A DNA stretch of 64,000 nt from [Synechococcus] sp. NIES-970 (GCA_002356215.1 AP017959.1:868001-932000); one strand, 5' to 3'; counted from the first letter of the stretch, positions 37,155-46,590 are shown. The notes: a model not told the origin generated them from the sequence alone. Made by a program: numbers and translations.

Positions 37155-37949
37155 ATGGCGAAGTCAGTCCAAGCTCCCCAAATACCAGAAATTATCACTG
37201 AGCTCACCGAAAACAATTTTTTCTTTCGTGGCTTAGACCCCGTGGAGTTGCAAAACTGGCTCGATCCAGAGACGTTAGCTACCGAAAAACTGTATTCTAG
37301 TCGCCCTATCTATACCGCTTTTCGGCCAAACCAGAACCTCGAATTTCTCTATGTACTCTTAGCAGGGGGACCTGTGATTGTCCGGAGTACGCCCCTAGAT
37401 CGTATTTTGGCAATTACTTACATGGGTAGTTGTTTTGGGATGCGTAATCTTCCCATTGCTTTCGGTCAGGCCAGTCGGAGTTTTCCCAGTCTCGTGGAAG
37501 CCTACAAGACCACCGATGTCTTAAAAATTCCGGCGATCGCAGTACAAAAACTTTATGAAAATAATGAAATTTTTCGCGATCGCTATAACCAAAGTTTCGA
37601 GTTGCGGGAGAAATTTCACTACCATCTCCTGAACTGTAGCACCTATCCTCCCCAGGCCGTTGCCTCCCTATTGCGGGCTTTAATTTACCAAGAGCGATCG
37701 CTCCTAAATCAACCCCAAGCCGACGGGGTGTTTGTTTTTGATCTGCCCATTGATATCATTGCCCATGCCTGCCAGTTAAATCACCGTACAGTGGAGCAGG
37801 TCCTAAAAGGCATGACAAAAGTCGGGCTGATCTCCACTGGAAAATCCGCCGAAGGCCAAGGAGACTTAATCCATGTCCTCAGTCCAGAAGGCTTGAAAGA
37901 AGTATATAGCGCAACCCGTGACAAGGTGGCTTGGTGGCCTCTCAAATAA
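37155..37949 (+). CDS. Crp/Fnr-type regulator next to the sulfate operon (CysR candidate)
   Basis: A 264-aa protein with a degenerate cyclic-nucleotide-binding-like N-terminal domain (about residues 25-150) and a C-terminal winged helix (about 170-255) with IDIIAHACQLNHRTVEQVLKGMTKVGLIST. Residues that bind cAMP in CRP are not evident, so the ligand, if any, is different. In Synechococcus elongatus a Crp-family protein, CysR, is encoded by the sulfate transport locus and activates sulfur-starvation genes. Position here suggests the same job. That is inference from context; I have not aligned the two. Confidence 0.75.
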   Translation: MAKSVQAPQIPEIITELTENNFFFRGLDPVELQNWLDPETLATEKLYSSRPIYTAFRPNQNLEFLYVLLAGGPVIVRSTPLDRILAITYMGSCFGMRNLPIAFGQASRSFPSLVEAYKTTDVLKIPAIAVQKLYENNEIFRDRYNQSFELREKFHYHLLNCSTYPPQAVASLLRALIYQERSLLNQPQADGVFVFDLPIDIIAHACQLNHRTVEQVLKGMTKVGLISTGKSAEGQGDLIHVLSPEGLKEVYSATRDKVAWWPLK

Positions 37950-38147
37950 TGTCGTTGATTCTTAAAAGTGCAGACATAAAGCCTGTTTTCAGACAGGTCG
38001 TCCACTAGCCTAAGCCCCTAAACCAATTCTAAAAATTAGACCTCTAGAGAGATTGACGTCTGGCGGCAGTCTTTTTGTAAGAAAATGTAGGCAATCAGTT
38101 ATCCTAGATTGACACATCTAAGTTTTGGCAATAATTAAGGAGTAAGA

Positions 38148-39311
38148 GTGGACATTCAAATTGGTCGTGGCAAAACAGCTCGTCGTGCTTACGGATTCGA
38201 TGAGATTGCCCTCGTTCCGGGTGGTCGTACCCTAGACCCCGAACTGGCAGATACCAGTCTCGAAATTGGTGGCATCAAGCTAGAGATTCCTATCCTGGCC
38301 AGTGCAATGGATGGTGTTGTTGATGTGAAAATGGCCGCTCTCCTCTCCGAATTGGGAGCAATGGGCGTTCTCAACCTAGAAGGGATTCAAACCCGCTATG
38401 ACGATCCGAACCCGATCCTAGATCGCATCGCTGCGGTAGACAAAACAGAATTTGTGGGCTTAATGCAAGAGCTCTACGCTAAGCCTATCCAACCAGAACT
38501 CATTGAAAAGCGCATCAAAGAAATCAAAGCGCAGAATGGCCTTGCTGCCGTCAGCTTAACCCCTGTTGGGGCAACAAAATACGGTCAAATCGTCGCCGAT
38601 GCCGGGGCCGATATTCTTTTTATCCAAGCGACGGTTGTCTCTACATCTCACCTTTCCCCTGAAGGGATTGTCCCCCTGAATTTGCATAAGCTCTGTGCAG
38701 AATTGCCAATTCCCGTTGTTCTGGGGAACTGTGTAACCTACGATGCCGCCCTAGAACTGATGCGGGCTGGTGCTGCTGCGGTTCTTGTTGGGATTGGTCC
38801 GGGTGCGGCTTGTACCTCCCGTGGTGTCCTTGGCGTTGGTGTTCCCCAAGCAACCGCAGTCGCCGATTGTTCGGCTGCCCGTGATGACTACCAACAGGAA
38901 TCTGGTCGCTATGTGCCGATCATTGCAGATGGAGGCATTGTGACTGGTGGTGATATTTGTAAATGTATTGCTTCTGGGGCTGATGCTGTAATGATCGGCT
39001 CACCGATCGCCAGAGCTGCCGAAGCCCCAGGCCGTGGCTTCCATTGGGGGATGGCAACTCCTAGCCCTGTACTCCCCCGGGGAACTCGCATTAATGTAGG
39101 CACAACAGGGACGATCACCCAAATTATGACAGGGCCCGCGAAGCTAGATGACGGCACCCACAATCTTCTCGGTGCTCTTAAAACCAGTATGGGGACCCTC
39201 GGTGCCAAGAGCATTAAAGAAATGCAGCAGGTGGAAGTGGTAATTGCGCCCTCTTTGTTGACGGAAGGAAAAGTTTACCAAAAGGCGCAGAAGCTGGGCA
39301 TGGGTAAGTAG
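38148..39311 (+). CDS. guaB3: GuaB3, IMP-dehydrogenase-like protein (probable GMP reductase)
   Basis: A 387-aa TIM-barrel enzyme of the IMPDH/GMPR superfamily. It has no CBS (Bateman) domains, unlike canonical GuaB of about 480-490 aa. Visible motifs are an N-terminal [27 protein letters not shown], the phosphate-binding/catalytic loop [18 protein letters not shown] with the active cysteine, and [27 protein letters not shown]. Work on the Synechocystis homologue (slr1722) reported GMP reductase rather than IMP dehydrogenase activity; I apply that by family. Start GTG 38148 behind AAGGAG. It is followed by a strong hairpin. Confidence 0.9.
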   Translation: MDIQIGRGKTARRAYGFDEIALVPGGRTLDPELADTSLEIGGIKLEIPILASAMDGVVDVKMAALLSELGAMGVLNLEGIQTRYDDPNPILDRIAAVDKTEFVGLMQELYAKPIQPELIEKRIKEIKAQNGLAAVSLTPVGATKYGQIVADAGADILFIQATVVSTSHLSPEGIVPLNLHKLCAELPIPVVLGNCVTYDAALELMRAGAAAVLVGIGPGAACTSRGVLGVGVPQATAVADCSAARDDYQQESGRYVPIIADGGIVTGGDICKCIASGADAVMIGSPIARAAEAPGRGFHWGMATPSPVLPRGTRINVGTTGTITQIMTGPAKLDDGTHNLLGALKTSMGTLGAKSIKEMQQVEVVIAPSLLTEGKVYQKAQKLGMGK

Positions 39312-39370
39312 ATTTTGCCCAGTGCATTGGCGATCGCCTTCTCCTACTTCAAGCTGCCACTGCTGATTTA

Positions 39371-39423
39371 ATTAACCATTAAAAAAGGGAATGTTCAAAA
39401 CATTCCCTTTTTTAATGGTTGAT
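39371..39423. terminator. Perfect 22-bp hairpin, bidirectional terminator
   Basis: Bases 39374-39395 and 39399-39420 are exact reverse complements (22 bp) around a 3-nt loop CAA. The stem carries A6 on one side and T6 on the other, so each strand ends with a T run. It separates guaB3 from the convergent 54-aa ORF and can serve both. Confidence 0.85.
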
Positions 39424-39458
39424 CGCTGCTAATAAAAAATAGTAAGAGCAGTTAAAAT

Positions 39459-39623
39459 CTAGGCAAGCCCAAGGTACTGAGCTTCAGCTTCTAGTTGTTG
39501 GATCAGATGAGCGTTACCAGAATTGCGGGCGGCTTCGAGGCGATATTGTAAATTTCTCTTGAGATTTTCACGGTGGGTGAGCTTTAGTTGCTTAACAATC
39601 TGCTGCTGAACATTTCTAAACAT
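39459..39623 (-). CDS. Small conserved-looking protein, 54 aa
   Basis: A short frame from ATG 39623 to TAG at 39459-39461. The product begins MFRNVQQQIVKQLKLTHREN and ends LIQQLEAEAQYLGLA. It is a charged two-helix protein with LQYRLEAARNSGN in the middle. The orderly helical pattern, a GAGAG sequence 6-10 nt before ATG and the terminator just after it support a real gene. I recall similar small cyanobacterial proteins but no function. Confidence 0.7.
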   Translation of the reverse strand: MFRNVQQQIVKQLKLTHRENLKRNLQYRLEAARNSGNAHLIQQLEAEAQYLGLA

Positions 39624-39713
39624 AGCACTCTCACTGGGAATAATAGGCCACCTTTAATGTAACAGGCTGGAGATTAAACTGTATTAAATGCTACAGAATA
39701 CTTTAGGTTAGCA

Positions 39714-40496
39714 ATGGCGATCGCCCTCATAACAGATTTCGGCCTCACGGATGGCTATGTCGGCACGATGAAAGGGGTAATTGCAAGCATTGCCCCTCAG
39801 GTGCTGGTCATTGATCTGAGCCACCATATTCCGCCCCACGATCTGGCCGCTGGTCGATTTTGCTTACTCAATGCGGCTCCCTATTTCCCGCCAGAAACAA
39901 TTTTTGTGGGGGTTGTGGATCCGGGGGTGGGCACTAGTCGCGAGGCGATCGCTGTGCAATTTGCTGGCGGATATTTCGTCGGGCCCAATAATGGTTTAGG
40001 CAGTAGCTTGTTCGAAAAATACCCAGTGATCACCGCTGTGATCTTAGATAATCCCCATTATTGGCGATCGCCTCAATCAGAAGCGATCAGCAGCACTTTC
40101 CATGGCCGTGATATTTTTGCGCCGGTGGCAGCTCACCTTGCCTTAGGTGTTCCTATGGATGCACTAGGCAGTCCCCTGGAGCGAGAATCTATTGTGAGCT
40201 TGAATGTACCTACTTATCAGCGCCTCGGCAAAACCTACCATGGCATCGTTCAACACATTGATCATTTTGGCAATTTAATCACCAATATTCCTGGCACAGT
40301 TTGCCCAAACATGCAGGGTCATATGACCCTTGCAGGCCAGATGATTCCTCTCGTGCAAACCTATGGAGATGTGGCGATCGCCTGTCCCTGCGCTTTAGTG
40401 GGCAGCCATGGTTGGCTAGAAATTAGCCTTAACCAAGGCCATGCCCAAGAATTTTTTCAAGTACAACGGGGGGCGATCGTGCACTACAACCCGTAA
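39714..40496 (+). CDS. SAM hydrolase / hydroxide adenosyltransferase (DUF62 family)
   Basis: A 260-aa enzyme of the fluorinase/chlorinase fold that, in non-halogenating members, hydrolyses S-adenosylmethionine to adenosine and methionine. Motifs seen are LITDFGLTDGYVGTMKG at the N-terminus, IDLSHHIPPHDL (metal/water site), FVGVVDPGVGTSREAI, GPNNGLG, FHGRDIFAPVAAHLA, and IVQHIDHFGNLITNI in the C-terminal domain. The halogenase-specific loop is not apparent, so the hydrolase role is preferred. Start ATG 39714 sits directly in a HIP1 site. It ends in a convergent palindromic terminator. Confidence 0.88.
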   Translation: MAIALITDFGLTDGYVGTMKGVIASIAPQVLVIDLSHHIPPHDLAAGRFCLLNAAPYFPPETIFVGVVDPGVGTSREAIAVQFAGGYFVGPNNGLGSSLFEKYPVITAVILDNPHYWRSPQSEAISSTFHGRDIFAPVAAHLALGVPMDALGSPLERESIVSLNVPTYQRLGKTYHGIVQHIDHFGNLITNIPGTVCPNMQGHMTLAGQMIPLVQTYGDVAIACPCALVGSHGWLEISLNQGHAQEFFQVQRGAIVHYNP

Positions 40497-40537
40497 TCGT
40501 AATTGCTGAAAAATAAAAACCAAAGCCAACCAAAAGA

Positions 40538-40567
40538 AAAGGAAGGTTTTCTAGAAAACCTTCCTTT
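40538..40567. terminator. 30-nt perfect palindrome, bidirectional terminator
   Basis: AAAGGAAGGTTTTC and its exact reverse complement meet at the centre TCTAGA. It lies between the convergent SAM hydrolase and lrtA genes. The T runs are short, so efficiency is uncertain. Confidence 0.6.
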
Positions 40568-40644
40568 GGGTAGGGATTTGGCGAGATGGAGGTTGATCCA
40601 GGACAACGCCCGTGGCAACTGGGTTAACCCAAGTGATTAAGACC

Positions 40645-41226
40645 CTAATCTTTCGCTTGGCGGGGTTGAATCACACCATAGCCACCGTGGTTGCGCATGT
40701 AGATTACATTGATCGCGTTAGTATCTCTGTTCAAAAACATGTAGAAATCATGATCTACTAATTGCAACTGTTCTAGCGCCTCATCAATTGTCATGGGGGG
40801 CATCGCAAAATACTTCATCCGCACCACTTCAGAGGGGAGTTCCGGCGCGCGATCGCCAATGAGATTTTCTGGCACCGTTGCCTCTGGCAACACTTCACTA
40901 GTTTTTTCGTGGACATGGGTTTTCTTGCCGAAATTTCTCTCCTTATACTTACGGAGCTGACGGGCAATCTTATCGGAAACTAAGTCAATGCTGGCGTAGA
41001 GATTCTCACTGCCTTCCTGGGCGCGAATGATGGTCCCATTGGCATAAACAGTAACCTCAGCTTTATGCTTATCGTTAATGCGAGCATTGTTGGCAACAGA
41101 CAGGTGTACATCTACTTTTGTTGCGAAAGATTGAAAATGTTTGGTTGCTTTTTCAAGCTTACTTTCAACATAATCATGGATCGATTCGGTGACCGCAATG
41201 TTGTTGCCTTGGATCAATAGCTTCAT
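40645..41226 (-). CDS. lrtA: Long-form ribosome hibernation factor LrtA/HPF
   Basis: Binds and dimerises idle ribosomes in darkness or stationary phase. The 193-aa product has the N-terminal YfiA/RaiA domain (about residues 1-105: [20 protein letters not shown] to [20 protein letters not shown]), a linker, and the C-terminal long-HPF dimerisation domain (about 135-193: [27 protein letters not shown] and YGVIQPR). lrtA was first described in Synechococcus PCC 7002 as a light-repressed transcript with a long leader. The 435-bp gap upstream fits this. Confidence 0.94.
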   Translation of the reverse strand: MKLLIQGNNIAVTESIHDYVESKLEKATKHFQSFATKVDVHLSVANNARINDKHKAEVTVYANGTIIRAQEGSENLYASIDLVSDKIARQLRKYKERNFGKKTHVHEKTSEVLPEATVPENLIGDRAPELPSEVVRMKYFAMPPMTIDEALEQLQLVDHDFYMFLNRDTNAINVIYMRNHGGYGVIQPRQAKD

Positions 41227-41661
41227 AATCTCTAGTTACTCCATCTGAATGGATAAAACAAGTCAACTTTTAGGACAAATCACGATTTTTGAAGATTAAA
41301 AAATAAAGAAATATCGTGAATGCAAAAATTCAAAAAAAGTGCTTGCTGTGAAGTGTTTGGTTATTCTAGCAAATTTTTTTGCCTTGGAAATAAATCACTT
41401 TGGTGGCGTCATATATAAACTCATTTGCTTAATATTTTTCAAAGTTCCAAAGAGAAATTCAGGGAAAAAAGCCAGAAACAAAGGGGATGTGTTGTTTTTT
41501 TGTGAAATCAACTAGTAGCGACTTAAGAGAGTTGAGATTTTAACAGGTATTCTCTTTTTCTCTATGTTTTAATTGTAAGTTTTGTCTTCGAAACTTGTCA
41601 ATTTATCCGCTTTGAAACATTAAGAAAACTGGAACGCTTTTACAGTTCTTAACTATTTGCT
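41227..41661. promoter_or_regulatory. 435-bp divergent region: lrtA leader and lipB upstream sequence
   Basis: AT-rich, with no coding frame. On the minus strand two -10-like elements toward lrtA are visible: TAAAAT near 41540, which would give a leader of about 300 nt, and an extended TGCTAGAAT near 41365-41373, which would give about 130 nt. The lrtA mRNA of PCC 7002 is reported to have a long leader that affects its dark stability, which favours the first. The transcription start cannot be fixed from sequence alone. Confidence 0.5.
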
Positions 41662-42447
41662 ATGGTGGATGCTGAAAGTAACATTTTTTTGCCCAAAGGC
41701 GATCGCCCCTTGATGACTTTTAATGTTTCGTCGGATTCCTTGACACAATCTCTGGCAAATTTACCTTCCCAGGCGCCTTGTTACTTATACCAGCGGGAAA
41801 CTGTTGCCTACGTTAAAGCTTGGCAGTGGCAGCAGCGATTAGTGACTGCACGCTTAAATGAAGAAAATCTGCCTGATATCCTGGTTTTATTAGAACATTG
41901 GCCTGTTTACACCCTGGGAACGGGCTCAAACTTAGAGTTTGTTAAATTTTCGCCAGAAACGGCGGCAGTAGAATTGCACCGGACGGAACGGGGGGGCGAA
42001 GTCACTTACCATTGCCCGGGACAATTGGTAGGCTACCCGATTTTGAATTTACGCCGTCACCGTCAGGATCTCCATTGGTATTTGCGCCAGTTGGAAGAGG
42101 TTTTGATTCGTTTACTCGACACCTATGGCCTCCGGGGGGAGAGAATCGCCGGATTAACGGGGGTTTGGGTCGAGGGGTACAAGGTAGCGGCGATCGGCAT
42201 TAAGGTGAAGCGCTGGATCACGATGCATGGTTTTGCCCTCAATGTTTGTCCAGATTTGGCTGGATTCCGGCAAATTGTGCCCTGTGGCATCGGTGATCGC
42301 CCGGTGGGGAGTTTGCAGCAATTTCTTCCGGATCTCACCCTTGAACAGGTACGCCAGGATTTGCCGAAAATTTTTGGGGAAGTTTTTCAGTTGGAGATGA
42401 TCGCAACAGATGATGCATTAGGCGATCGCCTGGATCTGAGCTCGTAG
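41662..42447 (+). CDS. lipB: Octanoyltransferase LipB
   Basis: Transfers octanoate from acyl carrier protein to lipoyl domains, the step before LipA. Motifs are [35 protein letters not shown], the catalytic lysine in [15 protein letters not shown] and the thioester cysteine in [14 protein letters not shown]. The 261-aa frame has about 20 extra N-terminal residues with no homology; ATG 41713 (MTFNVSS) is an alternative start. It is far from both lipA copies. Its last 30 bp overlap the convergent folK gene. Confidence 0.93.
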   Translation: MVDAESNIFLPKGDRPLMTFNVSSDSLTQSLANLPSQAPCYLYQRETVAYVKAWQWQQRLVTARLNEENLPDILVLLEHWPVYTLGTGSNLEFVKFSPETAAVELHRTERGGEVTYHCPGQLVGYPILNLRRHRQDLHWYLRQLEEVLIRLLDTYGLRGERIAGLTGVWVEGYKVAAIGIKVKRWITMHGFALNVCPDLAGFRQIVPCGIGDRPVGSLQQFLPDLTLEQVRQDLPKIFGEVFQLEMIATDDALGDRLDLSS

Positions 42448-42969
42448 CGTCTGATTTTCGGTAAAAGTTTGATTAGTCGCCGAAAATTGATCCAATAGGG
42501 GCTGGAGATAGCCTTGGAGCGGTTGGCGATCGCCCGGCAAGATAATCTCTGGATCAATGTCGAGGATGCCCTGGGCCAGGAACCAGCGTTTGGTGATGTC
42601 TGGGTCAGGAATTTCTAAATTTTCCGCCTGGATCACCGCCTCATTAAACAGCAAAATATCTAGGTCCAGGGGACGGGGGGCATATTTATCAGCGGTCCGG
42701 ACTCGGCCCAGTTTCGTTTCGAGCGATCGCAACACCTCAAACTTAAACGCCGCCGCTTCATAGTCCGTTTTTACCAGGGCGACGCAGTTGATGTAATAGG
42801 GCAAATCTTTGGTGGGGGGCTGACCTGGGGCCGGAATCGCATCCGTCACAAAACACCGTGACACCGCTTTGATTTGACAAAACGCTTTCAGTTCCGTCAT
42901 CGCCTTGAAGATATTGGCTTCCGGCTGGATGTTTGAGGCGACACTGAGATAGACACGATTCTGGGCCAT
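42418..42969 (-). CDS. folK: 6-hydroxymethyl-dihydropterin pyrophosphokinase FolK
   Basis: Activates the pterin for folate synthesis. The 183-aa product has [14 protein letters not shown], an LGRVR then [14 protein letters not shown] motif with the metal-binding Asp pair, and [16 protein letters not shown]. Third gene of the run folM-like, folB, folK on the minus strand, with a 15-bp gap after folB. Its tail overlaps lipB. Confidence 0.92.
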   Translation of the reverse strand: MAQNRVYLSVASNIQPEANIFKAMTELKAFCQIKAVSRCFVTDAIPAPGQPPTKDLPYYINCVALVKTDYEAAAFKFEVLRSLETKLGRVRTADKYAPRPLDLDILLFNEAVIQAENLEIPDPDITKRWFLAQGILDIDPEIILPGDRQPLQGYLQPLLDQFSATNQTFTENQTLRAQIQAIA

Positions 42970-42984
42970 GGGTTTCGCAGAAAT

Positions 42985-43350
42985 TTAAGGACGTTCCCGG
43001 TAAATGGTCACTGCCGAAGCTTTGGCGAAGCGGAGGGCGCCGGGTTTATCAATGGTTACTTCCACCTTTTCGACGAGGGCATCGGTGAAACAGATATCTG
43101 CCACCACCTGGGCCATTTTTTCGATGAGGCCATAGCTTGACGGTTCGATCGCCGCCAAAATCGCCTTAGTGATCCGCTTATAGTCGACGGTGTCATTGAT
43201 ATCATCAGTCTGGCCGGCCTTGGTGAGATCCGCCCACATCACCACATTGATCACCACATCCTGTTTTTTTTCCCGCTCTTCAGGAAAGATGCCAATAATG
43301 CAGCGCAGCAGCAGGTCACGGATATAGATTTTATCGAGGCTCTTAGACAT
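42985..43350 (-). CDS. folB: Dihydroneopterin aldolase FolB
   Basis: Makes 6-hydroxymethyl-dihydropterin. The 121-aa product starts DKIYIRDLLLRCIIGIFPEER and contains the conserved DTVDYKRIT, SYGLIEKMAQVVAD with the active Glu, and a C-terminal lysine in VTIDKPGALRFA. It overlaps the end of the upstream SDR gene by 8 bp, so the cluster is tightly coupled. Confidence 0.93.
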   Translation of the reverse strand: MSKSLDKIYIRDLLLRCIIGIFPEEREKKQDVVINVVMWADLTKAGQTDDINDTVDYKRITKAILAAIEPSSYGLIEKMAQVVADICFTDALVEKVEVTIDKPGALRFAKASAVTIYRERP

Positions 43351-44080
43351 AGAAATTTTCTCCTAGGTGAAACCCGCCATCGACACAAATCACTTGGCCG
43401 GTAATGAAATCGTTCTTTAAATAAAACAGCACGGTTTGGGTAATATTGCTGGGGTCGCCAAAGCGTCTGAGGGGGGTTTTTTCAATCACCGCCTGGACTC
43501 GCTCATCGCCTTCGGCATTCACTGGCGGCAGGATGGGACCGGGGGCGATCGCATTCACACGAACGTTGGGGGCAAGCTCAAATGCTAGCATCTTCGTGAA
43601 ACTGTGGAGCATCTTTTTGCTCAGGTGGTAGGGCACATGCTCATAGTCGTAGCCATAGATGCGGGTATCGAGGAAATTGATCACATTGCCGTGGCTCGAT
43701 GCCGGTGAGAAAAAAGCCTTGGTCAGTAGAAAAGGATGGAGGGCATGGACTTGGATATTGTCCCAGAGGTTGGCTGGGCTCAGGTCAAACAGGCTTTCCT
43801 TGTTGAACATTGAGGCATTGTTAATCAAGATATCCAGTTGGGGGGTTTTCCCTTTCACCGCCTCGATCATCGCCTCAACGCTGTCCCGCTGTAGCAGATC
43901 TGCCTGGACTAAATCGATGGCAATTGAAAATTCTGACAGCTCTTCGGCAAGTTTTTCTACCTCTGCTTGGGAGGAGCGGTAATGCAAAATTAAATTGATC
44001 CCTTCCTGGGCGAGGGTGCGGGCGATCGCCGCCCCAATGCGTTTGGCCCCCCCAGTGATTAAAGCGGTTTGTTGACTCAT
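43343..44080 (-). CDS. Short-chain dehydrogenase, FolM/pteridine-reductase-like
   Basis: A 245-aa NAD(P)H-dependent Rossmann protein with ALITGGAKRIGAAIARTLA (cofactor loop), HYRSS (NADPH-type basic residue), ILINNAS and the YxxxK catalytic pair in PYHLSKKML. TGGAKRIG and the overlap with folB point to a dihydromonapterin/pteridine reductase (FolM) rather than a fatty-acid or steroid SDR; the exact substrate is inferred. I choose ATG 44080 (MSQQTALITGG) over the longer frame from 44128, because the fold begins there and GGGAAG lies just upstream. Confidence 0.85.
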   Translation of the reverse strand: MSQQTALITGGAKRIGAAIARTLAQEGINLILHYRSSQAEVEKLAEELSEFSIAIDLVQADLLQRDSVEAMIEAVKGKTPQLDILINNASMFNKESLFDLSPANLWDNIQVHALHPFLLTKAFFSPASSHGNVINFLDTRIYGYDYEHVPYHLSKKMLHSFTKMLAFELAPNVRVNAIAPGPILPPVNAEGDERVQAVIEKTPLRRFGDPSNITQTVLFYLKNDFITGQVICVDGGFHLGENFYV

Positions 44081-44261
44081 GCTTCCCGTTGCGCAATAAA
44101 ACCCATAGAAGTTAACCCATTTTTTCACGAGAAAGCAACAATCTCACTGCTTGGGTTGCCTCCCCCAGGATGTAACAGATATCTGGGCAACCCTTAAGTC
44201 AGGGAAACGGGGGTGATAAAATTTGGAATACTTTAATTCGTCACAGAGAAAGAAGGTCACC

Positions 44262-45359
44262 GTGGTTCAAGTACCGATCAAGCCTGCCCAGCAAACCCCC
44301 TCCGCCGTGATTCCCAATGGCCCAGCCCTCGAAGCTTGGTTAAATGATTGGGCCCAACGGATTATCCAGGGCGATCGCCTGACCCGAACCGAAGCCCTCC
44401 GCCTCAGCGAAATCACGGGCGAAGAAAATATCCTCAAACTCTGCGCTGCCGCCGATCAGATCCGTCAAGCCTGCTGTGGCAACATCGTTGATCTCTGTAG
44501 CATTATCAATGTCAAATCTGGCAGCTGCTCCGAAAACTGTAGTTTCTGCTCCCAGTCCGCCCACCACCCAGGCGAAGATTCCCCCATCTATGGCCTCAAA
44601 ACCGCCGAAGAAATCCTTGAACAAGCAAGAGCAGCAGAAGCGGCGGGGGCCAAACGCTTTTGTCTTGTGAGCCAAGGGCGCGGCATCAAGTACAACAGCC
44701 CCAAATCTAACGAATTTGAGCAAATCCTCGAAACAGTGCGTCGTATCCAAGCTGAAACCTCAATCAAGCCCTGTTGCGCCCTCGGTGAAGTGACCCCCGA
44801 ACAGGCCCAACAACTGCGGGATGCTGGTGTCACCCGCTACAACCATAACCTAGAAGCCTCAGAAAACTTCTTCCCCGACATCGTCACCACCCACAGTTGG
44901 CAAGACCGGGTCGAAACGATCAAAAACCTCAAGGCTGCGGGGATCCAAGCCTGTAGCGGTGGCATTATGGGCCTTGGGGAAAGTTGGGAAGACCGGATCG
45001 ATTTGGCGATCGCCCTGCGGGATCTCGAAGTCGAATCTGTCCCCCTCAATCTGCTCAATCCCCGTCAAGGTACTCCCCTAGCAGAGAGCGATCGCCTAGA
45101 TGTTTACGACGCCCTCAAGTGCATGGCGATTTTCCGGTTTATCCTCCCCGAGCAAATTATTCGCTATGCTGGCGGCCGTGAAGCGGTGATGGGGGAACTG
45201 CAACACCTCGGTCTGAAAGCTGGGATCAATGCGATGCTGGTGGGCCACTACCTCACCACCATGGGCCAACCTGCTGACCAAGATGAAGCAATGTTGGCCT
45301 CCCTCGGTCTCCAGGGGGGTGAAGCCCCGATTCCTGGTCAGTATGTCCCTGCCCGCTAA
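44262..45359 (+). CDS. bioB: Biotin synthase BioB
   Basis: A radical-SAM enzyme inserting sulfur into dethiobiotin. The radical-SAM motif is SGSCSENCSFCSQSAHHP (CX3CX2C). CGEVTPEQ-like CALGEVTPEQAQQLRDAGVTRYNHNLE and ACSGGIMGLGESWEDR follow. Start GTG 44262 is behind AGAAGG and gives 365 aa; the open frame begins 39 bp earlier at a TTG. The biotin transporter gene bioY follows after 23 bp, so uptake and synthesis of biotin are probably cotranscribed. Confidence 0.94.
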   Translation: MVQVPIKPAQQTPSAVIPNGPALEAWLNDWAQRIIQGDRLTRTEALRLSEITGEENILKLCAAADQIRQACCGNIVDLCSIINVKSGSCSENCSFCSQSAHHPGEDSPIYGLKTAEEILEQARAAEAAGAKRFCLVSQGRGIKYNSPKSNEFEQILETVRRIQAETSIKPCCALGEVTPEQAQQLRDAGVTRYNHNLEASENFFPDIVTTHSWQDRVETIKNLKAAGIQACSGGIMGLGESWEDRIDLAIALRDLEVESVPLNLLNPRQGTPLAESDRLDVYDALKCMAIFRFILPEQIIRYAGGREAVMGELQHLGLKAGINAMLVGHYLTTMGQPADQDEAMLASLGLQGGEAPIPGQYVPAR

Positions 45360-45382
45360 ACCTCACAACCTCCCCCAAATCC

Positions 45383-45997
45383 TTGTCCCTGAAGCAAACT
45401 GCCACGGCTGGCCCCAACTGGTTTAACCAACTCTTGTGGGCACTTATCGGTGTCTCCCTGACCATCGGGGGCACATTTATTGAGGCCTATGGCACCAATG
45501 CCCCCTGGGTCTGGGCCACAGAAGGCATCCAGGCCCAATCCCTCGGCATTTATTGCCAAGTGGCAGCGGTTCTATTGACGGGCTGTCTGGGGGGGAAAAA
45601 TGCTGGCATCATCTCGCAAATGGCCTACATTTTTATTGGCCTTTTTTGGCTCCCTGTCTTTTCCCAGGGGGGAAGACTCGACTATTTAACAGAACCAACC
45701 TTTGGGTATATCCTCGGTTTTATCCCAGCAGCGGGGGTCTGTGGTTGGCTGGCTTTTCGTTATATCCTGAGCTTAGAAGCCTTGGCCTTGAGTGCTTTTT
45801 GTGGCCTGGTGGTGCTCCATGGTTGTGGCATGGCCTATGTGCTGGGACTGGCTTTCTTGGAAAAACTTCAAGGGGCGGGATTGACTTTCATTGAGGCGAT
45901 CGCCCTCTATACTGTTACTCCCTTTCCCAGTCAGTTAGTGCTAGTGTGTGGAGTGGCGGTGATGGCCTATGGCGTTCGGCGGATTTTGTTCTACTGA
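45383..45997 (+). CDS. bioY: BioY-family biotin uptake protein
   Basis: The substrate-binding membrane component of biotin importers. The 204-aa product has about six helices. It contains the BioY features GCLGGKNAGIISQMAYIFIGLFWLPVF and GYILGFIPAAGVCGWL, with a basic/aromatic C-terminus. It starts at TTG 45383, and I see no better start or clear Shine-Dalgarno sequence; coupling to bioB is likely. No EcfA/T genes are adjacent, so it works alone or with a shared ECF module. Confidence 0.85.
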   Translation: MSLKQTATAGPNWFNQLLWALIGVSLTIGGTFIEAYGTNAPWVWATEGIQAQSLGIYCQVAAVLLTGCLGGKNAGIISQMAYIFIGLFWLPVFSQGGRLDYLTEPTFGYILGFIPAAGVCGWLAFRYILSLEALALSAFCGLVVLHGCGMAYVLGLAFLEKLQGAGLTFIEAIALYTVTPFPSQLVLVCGVAVMAYGVRRILFY

Positions 45998-46089
45998 AAC
46001 TATACGGATAGGCAACCCACTGCGGCACTGCTTTGCAAGCAACCTTCTCAACGTTTACCTTTGACTTTTACTGAGATCAAAAAATTCCC

Positions 46090-46590
46090 ATGGATCTGCG
46101 CCAAGATTTACTCAAAAATCGCTGGTTCTGGCTTGTGGCCCTGCTTGGGTTGGTGCTAGATCAACTCACAAAAACCATTGTCCTCCAAACCTTACCGGCA
46201 GTGGGAGATACCTTTCCCCTGTGGCCAAGCGTTTTTCACTTCACCTATGTGCGTAACACTGGGGCGGCCTTTAGTATTTTTACGGATGGGGTCTATTGGC
46301 TCCGCTGGCTTTCCTTGGCGGTAAGTATTGGCCTGATGGCTCTGGCTTGGTTTGGCGATCGCCAGACTGTTTCCGAGCAGTGGGGCTATGGCTTTATTCT
46401 CGCTGGGGCCATGGGCAACGGCATTGACCGTTTTCTCTTCGGCTATGTGGTGGATTTTCTGGATTTTCGCCTAATTAATTTTCCCGTCTTCAACATCGCC
46501 GATGTGTGCATCAACCTGGGAATTGTCTGTTTATTTCTCAATATTTTCCTGTCTTACCGCTCGGCATCGACAGATTCTTCAACTAAATAA
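46090..46590 (+). CDS. lspA: Lipoprotein signal peptidase LspA
   Basis: Cleaves signal peptides of lipoproteins after lipid attachment. The 166-aa product has four membrane helices, LDQLTK early, YVRNTGAAFSIF, and the two catalytic aspartates in GNGIDRFLFGYVVDFLDF and FNIADVCINLG. Likely clients in this window include SbpA and the solute-binding protein at 47199. Its last 12 bp overlap the convergent gene at 46579. Confidence 0.94.
   Translation: MDLRQDLLKNRWFWLVALLGLVLDQLTKTIVLQTLPAVGDTFPLWPSVFHFTYVRNTGAAFSIFTDGVYWLRWLSLAVSIGLMALAWFGDRQTVSEQWGYGFILAGAMGNGIDRFLFGYVVDFLDFRLINFPVFNIADVCINLGIVCLFLNIFLSYRSASTDSSTK

Noticed and set aside
38113..38141. TTGACA and TAATTA 17 bp apart just before guaB3
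   Set aside because: Transcription from it would begin within or after the AAGGAG ribosome site, so it is unlikely to be the promoter.
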